DNA of 29,280 nucleotides from Candidatus Helarchaeota archaeon (GCA_016840125.1 JAEOSY010000432.1:1-29280); one strand, 5' to 3'. Shown: positions 17,901-25,822, counted from the stretch's first letter. The notes: generated by a model from the sequence alone, not told the origin. Numbers and translations: made by a program.

Positions 17901-18835
17901 ATGCATGGGAAAAATGGTTTGGCTTAGATCCTAAGGATGGTACGACTGATAATGGCCCTACAGGTGATCCTGACAAAGATACAATAGTAAATATTGACGA
18001 ATTTTATCACAGCACTGATCCTTTGAATGGCGATACAGACTCTGGAGGAGAAGGTGATGGTTCCGAAATTGCCAAAGGAAGAAATCCACTAGATCCTAGT
18101 GATGATACGATGGATGTAATGCCATATGTACGTGCACAGCCAAATAACGGGTTTGTGCGCTTCTTTTTGCCGGAGAACAGTAGTTACATCAATTTATTTG
18201 TCTTTCGATCAACCGATCCCACCTTTGCCTTTGCAAACATTTATAATGGTGGATACCCCGCCAGCGGGATATGGGAAGATGCTGCCGTTATAAATTATAA
18301 CACCTACTACTATCGCTTCTTCGCGGAAACGGCTGATGGGCGCCGAACAGGGCTTAGCCGTGACTACATGGCGACCCCCAAGCAAAAAAACATCGCACCT
18401 GAAGGTAATATCGTTCTAGATGGCGGCAACAAGACTACGGAAAAGGCATGGGTTCAAGTTGACATGTACCACGTGGAAAATGACTTAACCAACGAATCCT
18501 CGTTTAACCCGACGCATATGCGTCTGGCTGAAAGTACTGAAGCATTATTGAATAAAGCATGGTCGCCTTTCATATCGCACACAATCTTTCTCTTCGCCAA
18601 TGGTTCATCCGGGTTACAAACTATTTATGCACAATTCAGAGATAATCAACCAGTTCCAGAGGTTTCCCCCGTTTTTACTGCAGGAATAATTATTGAAGGT
18701 ATTGCGACCATCGGACCTGAAACTACAGTGACGATAATTCTGATACTAGTCGATTTAATCGTCATAGCGGTTATTTACTATAAGAAGAAGAAAGCGGGAT
18801 TTAGCTTGAGTAAATTCTTTGCTCCAATCGAATAA
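14942..18835 (+). CDS. Large surface protein: metalloprotease motif, VWA, CLCA-like beta domains, calcium repeats, C-terminal anchor
   Basis: A 1297-residue exported protein. A basic start and hydrophobic stretch (about 15-35) form a signal peptide or anchor. Residues about 40-330 hold a gluzincin-like site, H167-E168-x-x-H171 with Glu188 in LEGQARMSQ as likely third ligand. A VWA domain (about 568-755) has a complete MIDAS: D573-R-S-G-S577, Thr643, Asp673. Next come a beta module with VATGDWTVNITPS and one with ILNANVTANITHP and DDGGHNDGAPNDGIYG, resembling the C-terminal part of animal CLCA proteins (from memory). Residues about 978-1050 are Asp-rich thrombospondin-3-like calcium repeats. 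One or two fibronectin-like domains precede a C-terminal membrane helix (about 1262-1280) and a Lys-rich cytosolic tail. Many N-x-T/S sites suggest glycosylation. Likely role: calcium-dependent adhesion or cell-surface proteolysis. Confidence 0.85.
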   Translation: MNKSTNRSKNKTLRNYLLVSIVGIIFFGSLFMNGIATSTNTSFQGNLMLNTGSSDQHDDFGSARFDYYWNSSWATAATVENKAHAAMELAYDFLVNTWGLNDPTTDGGLGYEPPIEVNVTEESGYNGYCSWGVWSNGTSADQMFTIGIRPDYLAFDASHEPLKVAGHEFLHACQVRHKGNEPLDWVLEGQARMSQDKFNNWLDHADGSEAGSSFLRQSNGYLNGQHETDLTALSYPACLFWAYTCEQVGTDNTDPDYGYDVIADFWDTAANPTSIDGISMFNNMLSYKGSSETFTSIFEDFCVANYAKDLTDGTVPSEWKYVDDDETDGSGDYDPVSLRITGTTITSSNSKSDGYEFVDRWSSKYYEVDIASSARVITVQFNQSTDNTLFYAMLAMDGNDLEYSYTVEANDFARAIVNDNYDKLVIIVVGLENEESNPSEFNYLIEGSTPELSILQPRSYPENYQARAGPHNDSEKFLAIVDISHRQTAPVHGLATENFEAMVGNQTATVISAIDVFGKYLLEIQAPNQTTDGYYSLNVTLVDSDGTTVMATDINLDAVYYGASYIDNALVIDRSGSMATNNKILAAESAAKLYVSSYLSEDQMAVIAYDNTASILHQLQKLTSGNRTAAIAAIDGISTGGATSIGDGLLKGQNQLYQKGITNYSKEIVLLSDGLENTAPDISDILPHLLGNGTTVHVITIGATANSDSELMQNLATATGGTHHHAFDPSSGDIPNDLAEIYRDIVNTVRNLQRFYQARGSISSLGSYIIPVDNDLSQLEVTVHFNSSATPVVTLQNPSGGVVTETYTEEISGMGHYFYRVTGAVATGDWTVNITPSAPLTYFIEGAGKSDITMRLLSPATEVVLSSWGTGKTIGTPVPIIISLSDSKPILNANVTANITHPTKAKNKVWQMPLYDDGGHNDGAPNDGIYGNVFTATVTNGTYSVMTMASGNSNDYGSFTRFKSGAFHIIQPREQGTEDEDYDGLPNAWEKWFGLDPKDGTTDNGPTGDPDKDTIVNIDEFYHSTDPLNGDTDSGGEGDGSEIAKGRNPLDPSDDTMDVMPYVRAQPNNGFVRFFLPENSSYINLFVFRSTDPTFAFANIYNGGYPASGIWEDAAVINYNTYYYRFFAETADGRRTGLSRDYMATPKQKNIAPEGNIVLDGGNKTTEKAWVQVDMYHVENDLTNESSFNPTHMRLAESTEALLNKAWSPFISHTIFLFANGSSGLQTIYAQFRDNQPVPEVSPVFTAGIIIEGIATIGPETTVTIILILVDLIVIAVIYYKKKKAGFSLSKFFAPIE

Positions 18836-18864
18836 AACAAAATAAATATAATATCTCCATTCCC

Positions 18865-18872
18865 TTTTTTTT
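18865..18872 (+). terminator. Poly-T terminator after the surface-protein gene
   Basis: Eight T residues after CCC, 30 bases past the stop, match archaeal oligo-T termination. Confidence 0.45.
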
Positions 18873-19059
18873 ACTAACCTGACAAATTTCTTCAATATCT
18901 GCTATATTTGTTATAGATCGGTTTAATTTTGAAATAAAACAAAAATTATAAACGAGATTTTCGGTAAGTAAAATATAGCGTATCACATCAGGCACACAGT
19001 ACGAGAGTTAAAGAAAATCGTTCAGGACAATTAACCTTGTAGGATATGGAAAGTTTTTG

Positions 19060-20394
19060 ATGCAGATGGAACTGGAACCATTTTTTAATCCCAAATCGAT
19101 AGTAATATGCGGTGCTAGCAATGTTAAGGGGAAGTTTGGTAATCAAATAATCCGGAATCTTCGAAATGTAAGATATGGAGGAAAGGTTTTTTTAGTAAAT
19201 CCCCAAAGAGAGGAGATCCTTGGATTAGAAACATATCCAAGCATAAAAGAACTCCCAGAAATTCCTGAACTTGGAATAATAGTACTTTCTCCAGAGAAGG
19301 TCTTTAAAGCAGCGAAATTATGTATTGAGTTTGGGATTAAGAGTATAATGGTTGAAGCTTCTTTTTTAGATGCTGAGACAGAAGCTGAGCTGACGGGATT
19401 AGCCAGGGAAAACAACGTCAGAATTATAGGTTCCAACACTATTGGATTTATTAACTTTTCAGATAATTTCACAACATCTATTATTCCGGTGAGATGTAAT
19501 TTTAATGGGACTGGGCGAATAGGCTATATAGCAGCTTCAGGGGGGTTGGCAGGAGGCTGTGGCTGGTGGAGCCCAAACCAAGACATTGGCTTCTCTAAAA
19601 TTGCACATCTTGGTAAAGCATGTGATGTACAAAAGCACGAAGTCCTCCAATATTTGGCTGAAGATAATGCAACCGATGTGATATTACTTCATCTTATCAG
19701 CCTTGATCAAAATCTATTAAAGACGATTTCAAAATATCATAAAGATAAACCAATTTTATACTTAAAGGCCAATCAATCCAATCCTTGTGAAATAATCAAG
19801 GACGCAGGAGCTATTCCAGTAAGTACATATCAGGATTTATTTGAGATGGGAAAGGCTTTTTTACAAGCACCATTACCTCAGGGTAATAGATTGGGATTAA
19901 TTGGGCCGAGTTCGGGAGCTTTAACGTTAATAACCACGAAGCTGCCGCTCTACGGTTTAGAACTCGGTAGTTTATCTGAAGAAACCGTAAAAATCTTACG
20001 AGAAAAGGTTCTTCACCCGAAAAATTCAGATCCAAATCCAAATCCAGTAGATTATTGGCCACCTATTCGCTTCAATGGGGAGGAAGTAGGCGATAAATAT
20101 GCAACCGGAATTAGAGCGTTATTGAATGATGCGAATATTGATGCAGTCATTGTAGTTTTAGAGATTTTTAAAGAGATAGAGTTTGATATTCCAAAATATT
20201 TTGGTAGGTTAAAACAGGAGTTCCCCAATAAGCCGATTGTGGTAGTGTGTATTCAGGTAGAACCACCCTCACTGCAACGAATTAGGGAAGGTTTAAATCA
20301 AATTCAAATGCTCTATTATGTTCAAGATGTGGAGCGGGCAATAAAAGCTATATGGACTCTGTTGTATTTTCAAAAGCGTCGTAATTCGAATTAA
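19060..20394 (+). CDS. ADP-forming acyl-CoA synthetase alpha-subunit-like protein lacking the phosphohistidine segment
   Basis: A 444-residue homologue of the alpha subunit of ADP-forming acetyl-/acyl-CoA synthetases. A CoA-binding Rossmann domain starts PKSIVICGASNVKGKFGNQI. The ligase domain has RIGYIAASGGLAGG (normally '.ISQSGA.GG'), then IGFSKIAHLGKACDV. In active enzymes the strand 'KPI..LK.G' is followed by about 28 residues containing the phosphorylated His in 'ASHTG'. Here KPILYLKANQSNPCEIIK runs directly into DAGAIPVSTYQDLFE, so that segment and the His are missing. The third domain (GNRLGLIGPSSGALTLI) is present. No beta subunit is adjacent. It probably cannot form acyl-CoA by the usual route; a CoA- or acyl-CoA-binding role is an inference. 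The ATG at 19060 was preferred to the TTG just before it. Confidence 0.85.
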   Translation: MQMELEPFFNPKSIVICGASNVKGKFGNQIIRNLRNVRYGGKVFLVNPQREEILGLETYPSIKELPEIPELGIIVLSPEKVFKAAKLCIEFGIKSIMVEASFLDAETEAELTGLARENNVRIIGSNTIGFINFSDNFTTSIIPVRCNFNGTGRIGYIAASGGLAGGCGWWSPNQDIGFSKIAHLGKACDVQKHEVLQYLAEDNATDVILLHLISLDQNLLKTISKYHKDKPILYLKANQSNPCEIIKDAGAIPVSTYQDLFEMGKAFLQAPLPQGNRLGLIGPSSGALTLITTKLPLYGLELGSLSEETVKILREKVLHPKNSDPNPNPVDYWPPIRFNGEEVGDKYATGIRALLNDANIDAVIVVLEIFKEIEFDIPKYFGRLKQEFPNKPIVVVCIQVEPPSLQRIREGLNQIQMLYYVQDVERAIKAIWTLLYFQKRRNSN

Positions 20395-20408
20395 AAAGTG
20401 GTATTAAC

Positions 20409-21485
20409 TTAAAGATATTTGAACGCTTCAGTGAGAGGGCTACACCCACCGCAACGAACACAGCCCGCCTTGCATTTAGTCGGATTTGCCCCGAAATCCC
20501 GCATTAATTGAGCTAGTTTAGTAAATAAACTAATTAATCTCGAGGGAGAAGGAGGTAAATGATTTTCGAGGGGAGTACCAGCTATGGGGCGGAATGGGAC
20601 AACGTGCGGGATTACACCTAACCCCAAAAGTTGTTTCGATCCTTCAAGGATACTTTCATCGGATTCGCCTAACCCAACAAGGATGTAAGAATCGACTTGG
20701 TATTCTCCGAACAGCTGAGCTGCAAATTTCCAAGCATCCTTATATTTTTCAAGAGAAATACTTATTTTACCTGGACAAATTCTCCGTAAAACATCTTTAT
20801 CAAATGATTCAATGTGAATTCCTACCGTATCTACACCCGCTTCATGTAAATCCTCAAAATATTCTACCTTAGCAGGAGGTTCCAACTGGACATGAATAGG
20901 AATATCATAGTCTTTTTTAATTTCTCTCGTAATTTCAGAGTAAATTCTTGTACCTTTATCCGGCTGGGGCAAGCTTCCAATTGTTAGGATCACATGTCGA
21001 CAGACGTTTTCAGAAATTGCTGCACCAACCACTTCATGAAGTTGTTTTGGGGTTTTGACTGGTATAGTGGTGCCCGATTGAAGAGATAACTCTATGCCAC
21101 AAAATTGGCAAGCCGTATTATTTCTCCAATAGACACATGTTTGTACAACAGTCGAAGCAATACAATCAATCCCATGAATTAGAGCAATTTGATACATGGG
21201 AATATTATCAGAAGTGAGTTTTGAATAGAATTTGGGAATAGGGATTAGTTCTGCGTTTTTTAATTGGGAACCATTTAGAAAAACTTTTCCATCTTTAAGA
21301 AGAAACGGAGAATTTTTCGCATACGGTGGCCAGAGTGGTACATTAACACAGGTTCCGTCCTCAAAACGAACGAATCGACCACCAGCGGGACCCGCCCCCA
21401 CCCTTCGTCCTTTACTTATACCCGATTCACTTCTCATCCCATTTGTAATGAGTGCGATCTTCAATTCAGTAATATTTTGAGGCAT
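20409..21485 (-). CDS. Radical SAM protein, MSMEG_0568-like family
   Basis: A 358-residue radical SAM protein with the spaced cluster motif C117-x8-C126-x2-C129 (TCVYWRNNTACQFC) instead of the common C-x3-C-x2-C. Context around it (QIALIHGIDCIASTVVQ before, then IELSLQSGTTIPVKTPKQL) and the N-terminal GAGPAGGRFVRFEDG block match my memory of the MSMEG_0568 family, whose reaction is not established. Later landmarks are HVQLEPPAKVEYFEDLHEAG and HIESFDKDVLRRICPGK. A C-terminal C338/C342/C345/C348 group could hold a second iron-sulfur cluster. In bacteria the family usually sits in a nitrilase (Nit1C-type) cluster; none of those partners is next to it here. It is convergent with the acyl-CoA-synthetase-like gene. 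Confidence 0.85.
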   Translation of the reverse strand: MPQNITELKIALITNGMRSESGISKGRRVGAGPAGGRFVRFEDGTCVNVPLWPPYAKNSPFLLKDGKVFLNGSQLKNAELIPIPKFYSKLTSDNIPMYQIALIHGIDCIASTVVQTCVYWRNNTACQFCGIELSLQSGTTIPVKTPKQLHEVVGAAISENVCRHVILTIGSLPQPDKGTRIYSEITREIKKDYDIPIHVQLEPPAKVEYFEDLHEAGVDTVGIHIESFDKDVLRRICPGKISISLEKYKDAWKFAAQLFGEYQVDSYILVGLGESDESILEGSKQLLGLGVIPHVVPFRPIAGTPLENHLPPSPSRLISLFTKLAQLMRDFGANPTKCKAGCVRCGGCSPLTEAFKYL

Positions 21486-21529
21486 ACGAAAACACGGTTA
21501 TCTTAGAGAAAGTAGCTAAAAAAATTTTC

Positions 21530-22585
21530 CTACAACATCGAAAATACAATAGAGTACATAGGAACTTGAAGAAAGGAAAGTAGGAGATAAGCCCCAGTCA
21601 CACCTACTGGAATTGCGATATTATCGGATAATGGAAGGACGGGGGTGATAGCATCGATTATAAAAAAGACAATGGTAGCGACTATCCCCCAAATTGGACC
21701 CACTAGTAGGACAGTCACTAAGAGACAAACGATAACTCCACCGATTGACCCTTCCCATGATTTCGTTCTATTAAAGGCTAACCTATGTTTTCCATACCTC
21801 CGTCCGAAGAGACTAGCAGCAGTATCTGCAAGGCTCAAAATGCCAATAATGGAGAATAGAGGAATTGGGTAAATAAACATTGCAGCAAACATCATACCTA
21901 TGGAGAAATAGACATAAGACGCGACAGTATCCCGTTCTTTTTCCCGAATGCTAAGGGAGGCGAGTCTCCGTAATGGAAAGAAGAACCAGTTTTCACCCAA
22001 TCGGGCACCCTCATTCATGGTAAAGAGAGTTGTTAATAATGCAAATAAGGCGAAAATGACTCCTTGGCCGAAATCCAAACCTCGTAGGTTATGCATGCCT
22101 AATCCGTCTAAAGAACCCCAATAGAGATCCAAAATTATTTCAGTCTCAGATGTTAGGTCCAATAATCCAATCAATTCATACCCTACCACTAGAAGAATGA
22201 TAATTCCAAAAAATAGGATAATGTGAAAGATTTTTCGGAGGAATTCGTGTCGAAAGCCTTCGCGCCCTGAAAAATCGAGTTCTTTTTTTGGAGAGTCGCC
22301 TTTGATTCGCCTTAAAAAGTAATGAATTAAGTTAAACAGTCCAAATAGGACAAATAACGTCCCAAAGCAAAGGGTAATAATCACCCCCATAATAAAATTA
22401 ATGTTTAGGGTGGGTAAAAGGACGAGAAACCCTAAAGAAAGAACAATTATAGAAAGAAGCAAACTATAAAATGATTCGGAATGTTTTAAACGATAAGAAC
22501 GCCTCGTTTGTGCAATCGTAACAATTATAATAAAGAGGAAGGTGATAACGACAAAAAAATAACCAAAAAAAGCAAATATATCCAC
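21530..22585 (-). CDS. Dolichol/phytol kinase (SEC59/DGK1) family membrane protein
   Basis: A 351-residue polytopic membrane protein, with about three N-terminal helices followed by the catalytic core. Family signatures are HEFLRKIFHI (about 113-122), SLADTAASLFGRRYGKHR (the CTP-binding 'GD..A...G...G...' block with Ala-Asp here), RTKSWEGSIGG (normally 'KT.EG..G'), and LPLSDNIAIPV near the C-terminus ('D(N)..IP'). Members use CTP to phosphorylate dolichol, phytol, farnesol or diacylglycerol. In an archaeon a polyprenol or geranylgeraniol substrate is plausible, as an inference. The start is GTG; a TATA-like element lies about 75 bases upstream. The N-terminal 100-residue extension is longer than in minimal family members. 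Confidence 0.85.
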   Translation of the reverse strand: MDIFAFFGYFFVVITFLFIIIVTIAQTRRSYRLKHSESFYSLLLSIIVLSLGFLVLLPTLNINFIMGVIITLCFGTLFVLFGLFNLIHYFLRRIKGDSPKKELDFSGREGFRHEFLRKIFHIILFFGIIILLVVGYELIGLLDLTSETEIILDLYWGSLDGLGMHNLRGLDFGQGVIFALFALLTTLFTMNEGARLGENWFFFPLRRLASLSIREKERDTVASYVYFSIGMMFAAMFIYPIPLFSIIGILSLADTAASLFGRRYGKHRLAFNRTKSWEGSIGGVIVCLLVTVLLVGPIWGIVATIVFFIIDAITPVLPLSDNIAIPVGVTGAYLLLSFLQVPMYSIVFSML

Positions 22586-22657
22586 TAAATAGCACCACTA
22601 AAATTCTATTGGTTATCTAAGAGGTTTAATTTTTTCTAAACTAACGAGCAAAATCAA

Positions 22658-22667
22658 CTATATAATT
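22658..22667 (-). promoter_or_regulatory. Possible TATA box for the dolichol-kinase-family gene
   Basis: On the minus strand AATTATATAG lies about 75 bases before the GTG at 22585, giving a leader of about 50 bases. Confidence 0.3.
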
Positions 22668-22706
22668 TCTTTGTCATTAGTGTTAGAATCTAGGAAAAGC
22701 CTCAAA

Positions 22707-22715
22707 TTTATAAAG
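22707..22715 (+). promoter_or_regulatory. TATA box for the propeptide/peptidase pair
   Basis: TTTATAAAG about 40 bases before the GTG at 22751 predicts a short leader of about 15-20 bases. It is the best archaeal TATA match in the divergent gap. Confidence 0.45.
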
Positions 22716-22750
22716 ATAAAGAACTGAATTAATTCTTACCACATATTGAA

Positions 22751-23407
22751 GTGAGTAAATTGCGAAAATGGTTAAGAGGTGGGTTTCTTGCACCGGAAGG
22801 AGCAGAACCCAAGAAAAAGAGCAAGCTAATTGAGAAAGAAACGTCAATTATAAAGGTAATCTATGAAACTAAAGGATTATGGGATAGTATTGTTCACCAA
22901 ACGGATGATATTGCTTTTGAGAACATTGAAATTCCGAATATTGGTCAAAGTCTCGAGCCAGGGGCGCCTTCACTCCCACAGGAAGGATTATATATCGCAA
23001 TTCCAGAGGGCGCGACGATTACAGACATCAAAGTTGTTTCAACGAAACAAAAGACTTTTGCGATTACTCAACCAGTTAAACCAGGTCCAACACCAACTAC
23101 TGATAAATCAGCCCCTCCTGAATTTATCCCTAAGAAAGAAATATATGAGCAAAATGTAACTTTTCCAGGAGAACTCTATAAAAACTTAGGAACTCAGAAA
23201 ATGGGGGATATTACCGTGCTTCATCTTATGATGTATCCTGTACAATACAATCCTGTGGCAAATACAATTATTCTATATAAGAAAATCGAATTAGACGTTT
23301 CTTATAAATCAGCTGAAAGACGGCTACGTGGAGCTCCAACCCGTGGAGCGAAGAAACGCGTACCAGCTGGTTATGAAGATCAAATCTTGAATTTTGATAA
23401 TATATAA
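22751..23407 (+). CDS. Stand-alone gingipain-type (C25) propeptide-like protein
   Basis: A 218-residue protein that is a paralogue of the N-terminal domain of the next gene and has no catalytic domain. Shared blocks are 'LEPG.P.LP.EGL...(I/L)P.GA...DIKV' (about 74-100), 'PPEF...K..Y' (about 121-131), 'HLM(M/I)YP' and the closing 'Y.DQILN'. A Lys-rich N-terminus (MSKLRKWLRGG) replaces any signal peptide. It ends just where the peptidase linker begins in the neighbour. In C25 peptidases this domain inhibits and assists folding of the protease; a trans-acting inhibitor or chaperone is a reasonable guess. The start is GTG, about 36 bases after a TATA-like element. The downstream gene begins 22 bases after its stop. 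Confidence 0.8.
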   Translation: MSKLRKWLRGGFLAPEGAEPKKKSKLIEKETSIIKVIYETKGLWDSIVHQTDDIAFENIEIPNIGQSLEPGAPSLPQEGLYIAIPEGATITDIKVVSTKQKTFAITQPVKPGPTPTTDKSAPPEFIPKKEIYEQNVTFPGELYKNLGTQKMGDITVLHLMMYPVQYNPVANTIILYKKIELDVSYKSAERRLRGAPTRGAKKRVPAGYEDQILNFDNI

Positions 23408-23429
23408 TTTTTCAAATGAAGGTGAAAAA

Positions 23430-25292
23430 ATGGCAGAATGGTTTAGTTTTGACGTACCTACGAAAAAAAGAGTTCCCTTATTAAGAGGAATGAAGGAAAA
23501 GGATGTAGCTCCAGAAAAAATAATTGAGAAAAAAGTTACTTCCAAAGGTTCATTTGAGCTGAATATTTCTTATGTTCCACGAGGGATGTGGTATAAAGAA
23601 ATAACGAGGAAAATTGATAAAAAAGATGCGAAAGTGACAACTTTAGACATGCCCGATTCAGGAGTGATTTTGGAACCTGGTAAGCCGATGCTCCCTATAG
23701 AGGGTTTATTTGTTGCGCTGCCTACGGGAGCTGAACTAGTGGATATCAAAGTTATAGATACAGAAACGATGGAATATCCAGGTGAAATCGAAATTATACC
23801 CGCCCCAGAACCGTCGAAGGATGGGAAGGGGAAAAAGAAAACTAAGATTCCTTACGACCAAGCGCCCCCCGAATTTAAACGACAGAAAGATGTCTACGAT
23901 AGTGACAAGGAATATCCGAAAGAAGTGTTCAAGTTAATCAACGTGAATTATATCGGAAGTCTACGTGTAGCACATCTTATGATATATCCACTCCATTACA
24001 AGCCTAAATCTAAAAAATTGATAATTTACAATCGAATTGAGCTCAAGGCAGAATATACCCCCGGTATTTCCATCGCGAGTCCTACGCTCCGCGGACCCGC
24101 CTTGACCGCCCCAGCTGAACCCCCTACGGGTGCACCCCAACCAGTTGCACCTGCTGCACCTCAAATTCAGATGGTATACAAAGATCAAATATTGAATTTA
24201 GAAGCAATTGACGATCTTAAAACTTTAGGAGATGGGGGAACGCTTCGAAGAGTCATAAGACCGGTTGATAGTGGAAAATTATCCGCACGATCGAATAAAG
24301 CACGATATCTTATCATAACCAATAGTAAATTAGTGAAGACATTAAAGAAACTTGCCAAGAACAAAGAGGAGAAAGGCTGGAGTACAAAAATAGTCACCGA
24401 TGAGGAAATCTATAAAGAATTTCAGGATACGCGTGAAGAGAAACATAAGGCAATCAGAGATTTCATACTCTACGCCTATGACAATTGGGAAGATCCTCCC
24501 GAGTATGTTGTTATTGTTGGAGAGATCAAATCAATTCCAACTCACCATAATCCTGATTTCAACTGTCCCTCGGATTGGTATTATTCGAATCTGATTGGTG
24601 ATATTGGTCCCGATATCGTATTAGGAAGGATAGCGATTAATGACCCAAAGAAACTGGAGAAATACATTGAGAAAGTTATTAAATACGAGAAAAGTAAAGG
24701 AAAGTGGACGAAACGCGCTCTTTTTACTGCATATAATCGAAACGACTATATGGAATGTTCAGATGACTGTGTAGAGATCCTGAAAAGAATACGAGGCATG
24801 AAAACAATTAAGAAATACGGTGGTCAAGCTTCTAAACAAGAAGTTATCGATGAAATTGAAGAGGGTTGTGGCTTAATCAACTATCGGGGACATGGGAGCG
24901 AATGGGAATGGCAAGCCGCCAATGGGTTAGATGTTAATGATGCGATGAACTTGCAAAATGAAGGAAAAATTTCAATTGTTTTTTCGATTTGTTGCTTGAA
25001 CAGTGCAATTGACGTAAGTGCAGAATGTTTTGGAGAATCCTTTATTGAAGCTCCAAATGGCGCTGTTGCATTCCTTGGAGCAAGCAGACCGAGTTATACC
25101 TATCCAAACCACCACTTTGACCGATATATATTCAGAGCTATTGTTGACAGAGGATTACGGACAGTTGGCAAGATATTCAATTACGCTACAGTTGATTTAT
25201 ACCGTAACTTTCCTGATCAATATACCAAAGAGAATATTGCTATGTATTTGATGCTCGGAGATCCATCCTTAGAAATCAAAATCCCTAGATAA
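23430..25292 (+). CDS. Gingipain-like C25 family cysteine peptidase without signal peptide
   Basis: A 620-residue clan-CD peptidase. Residues about 1-265 form the propeptide domain, with a Pro/Ala-rich linker near 220-250. The caspase-like catalytic domain follows: RYLIITNSKLVKTLKKLA, YVVIVGEIKSIPTH, DIVLGRIAI, the catalytic His in NYRGHGSEWEW (His488), and the catalytic Cys in FSICCLNSA (Cys522, aligned with the 'C.N' of gingipains). The end, MYLMLGDPSLEI, is typical of the family. No signal peptide, C-terminal sorting domain or membrane helix is visible, so it appears intracellular, unlike bacterial gingipains. I chose the ATG at 23430, which has GAAGGTGA just upstream, over an ATG at 23394 that overlaps the previous gene. 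P1 specificity is unknown. Confidence 0.9.
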   Translation: MAEWFSFDVPTKKRVPLLRGMKEKDVAPEKIIEKKVTSKGSFELNISYVPRGMWYKEITRKIDKKDAKVTTLDMPDSGVILEPGKPMLPIEGLFVALPTGAELVDIKVIDTETMEYPGEIEIIPAPEPSKDGKGKKKTKIPYDQAPPEFKRQKDVYDSDKEYPKEVFKLINVNYIGSLRVAHLMIYPLHYKPKSKKLIIYNRIELKAEYTPGISIASPTLRGPALTAPAEPPTGAPQPVAPAAPQIQMVYKDQILNLEAIDDLKTLGDGGTLRRVIRPVDSGKLSARSNKARYLIITNSKLVKTLKKLAKNKEEKGWSTKIVTDEEIYKEFQDTREEKHKAIRDFILYAYDNWEDPPEYVVIVGEIKSIPTHHNPDFNCPSDWYYSNLIGDIGPDIVLGRIAINDPKKLEKYIEKVIKYEKSKGKWTKRALFTAYNRNDYMECSDDCVEILKRIRGMKTIKKYGGQASKQEVIDEIEEGCGLINYRGHGSEWEWQAANGLDVNDAMNLQNEGKISIVFSICCLNSAIDVSAECFGESFIEAPNGAVAFLGASRPSYTYPNHHFDRYIFRAIVDRGLRTVGKIFNYATVDLYRNFPDQYTKENIAMYLMLGDPSLEIKIPR

Positions 25293-25298
25293 TCTCCC

Positions 25299-25309
25299 TT
25301 TTTTTTTTT
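25299..25309 (+). terminator. Poly-T terminator after the C25 peptidase gene
   Basis: Eleven T residues begin seven bases after the peptidase stop, in a CTCCC-T context similar to the tract at 18865. It touches the 3' end of the convergent membrane-hydrolase gene. Confidence 0.5.
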
Positions 25310-25812
25310 CAGATATAAACATACAAGATTATAGCCAAGAGTAAAAGAACTCCTAGAATTATCATCAAATACTTCTCATCGAATGTATGAGGAAATTCTT
25401 GTTTTCGTTGCCGCCATTCTGGAGCCGCAGGTAATATTAAACCAGACCCTTCGCGTTTGATAATTTTTGTTGTAAAGGGGTCCAAGGGATACGTTTCAAA
25501 AACACAGACATAATCTAGGGCAACATGAACATTGAAAAGCAGAAAACAAAGCCAGAAGTAAATGAAGTCTCCAAAAAGCCAAAATAGAAGAAGCCCTACT
25601 GGAACTCCAAGGAATAATATCCCAAACGGTTCTTGCACGAAGGATCGTAAATGGTACTTGGATTTTTTTAATAAGTGAGTTACAATATGGTCCAAGTCCA
25701 TGAAGCTCGATAAAAATATAAACAGTAAAATGTCTACGGTGGTAATTTCTCGTTGGAAAAATAGCAGCGTGCCAACAATACAACCTGCCATTATGTGAGA
25801 GCCAAAGTTCAT
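25309..25812 (-). CDS. YdjM/DUF457-like membrane-bound putative metal-dependent hydrolase
   Basis: A 167-residue integral membrane protein with about four hydrophobic helices. Typical features are SHIMAGCIVGTLLFF at the start (His6 region), SSFMDLDHIVTH (the 'PDLDH' site with Met-Asp-Leu-Asp-His), and a later His in FNVHVALDYV. The family is annotated as membrane-bound metal-dependent hydrolase, with few tested members. The ATG at 25812 follows GGTGG by about eight bases; a GTG at 25824 is the alternative. It converges on the C25 peptidase gene across an 11-T tract. Family match moderate, function unknown. Confidence 0.7.
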   Translation of the reverse strand: MNFGSHIMAGCIVGTLLFFQREITTVDILLFIFLSSFMDLDHIVTHLLKKSKYHLRSFVQEPFGILFLGVPVGLLLFWLFGDFIYFWLCFLLFNVHVALDYVCVFETYPLDPFTTKIIKREGSGLILPAAPEWRQRKQEFPHTFDEKYLMIILGVLLLLAIILYVYI

Positions 25813-25822
25813 TTTCTCAACC

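Noticed and set aside
23394..23429. Upstream ATG at 23394 as peptidase start.
   Set aside because: It overlaps the previous gene by 14 bases and has no ribosome-binding site, while the ATG at 23430 has GAAGGTGA just before it.
22751..25292. The propeptide gene and the C25 peptidase gene as one frameshifted gene.
   Set aside because: Both carry their own complete copy of the propeptide blocks, so this is a duplication with two separate genes and not a broken single one.
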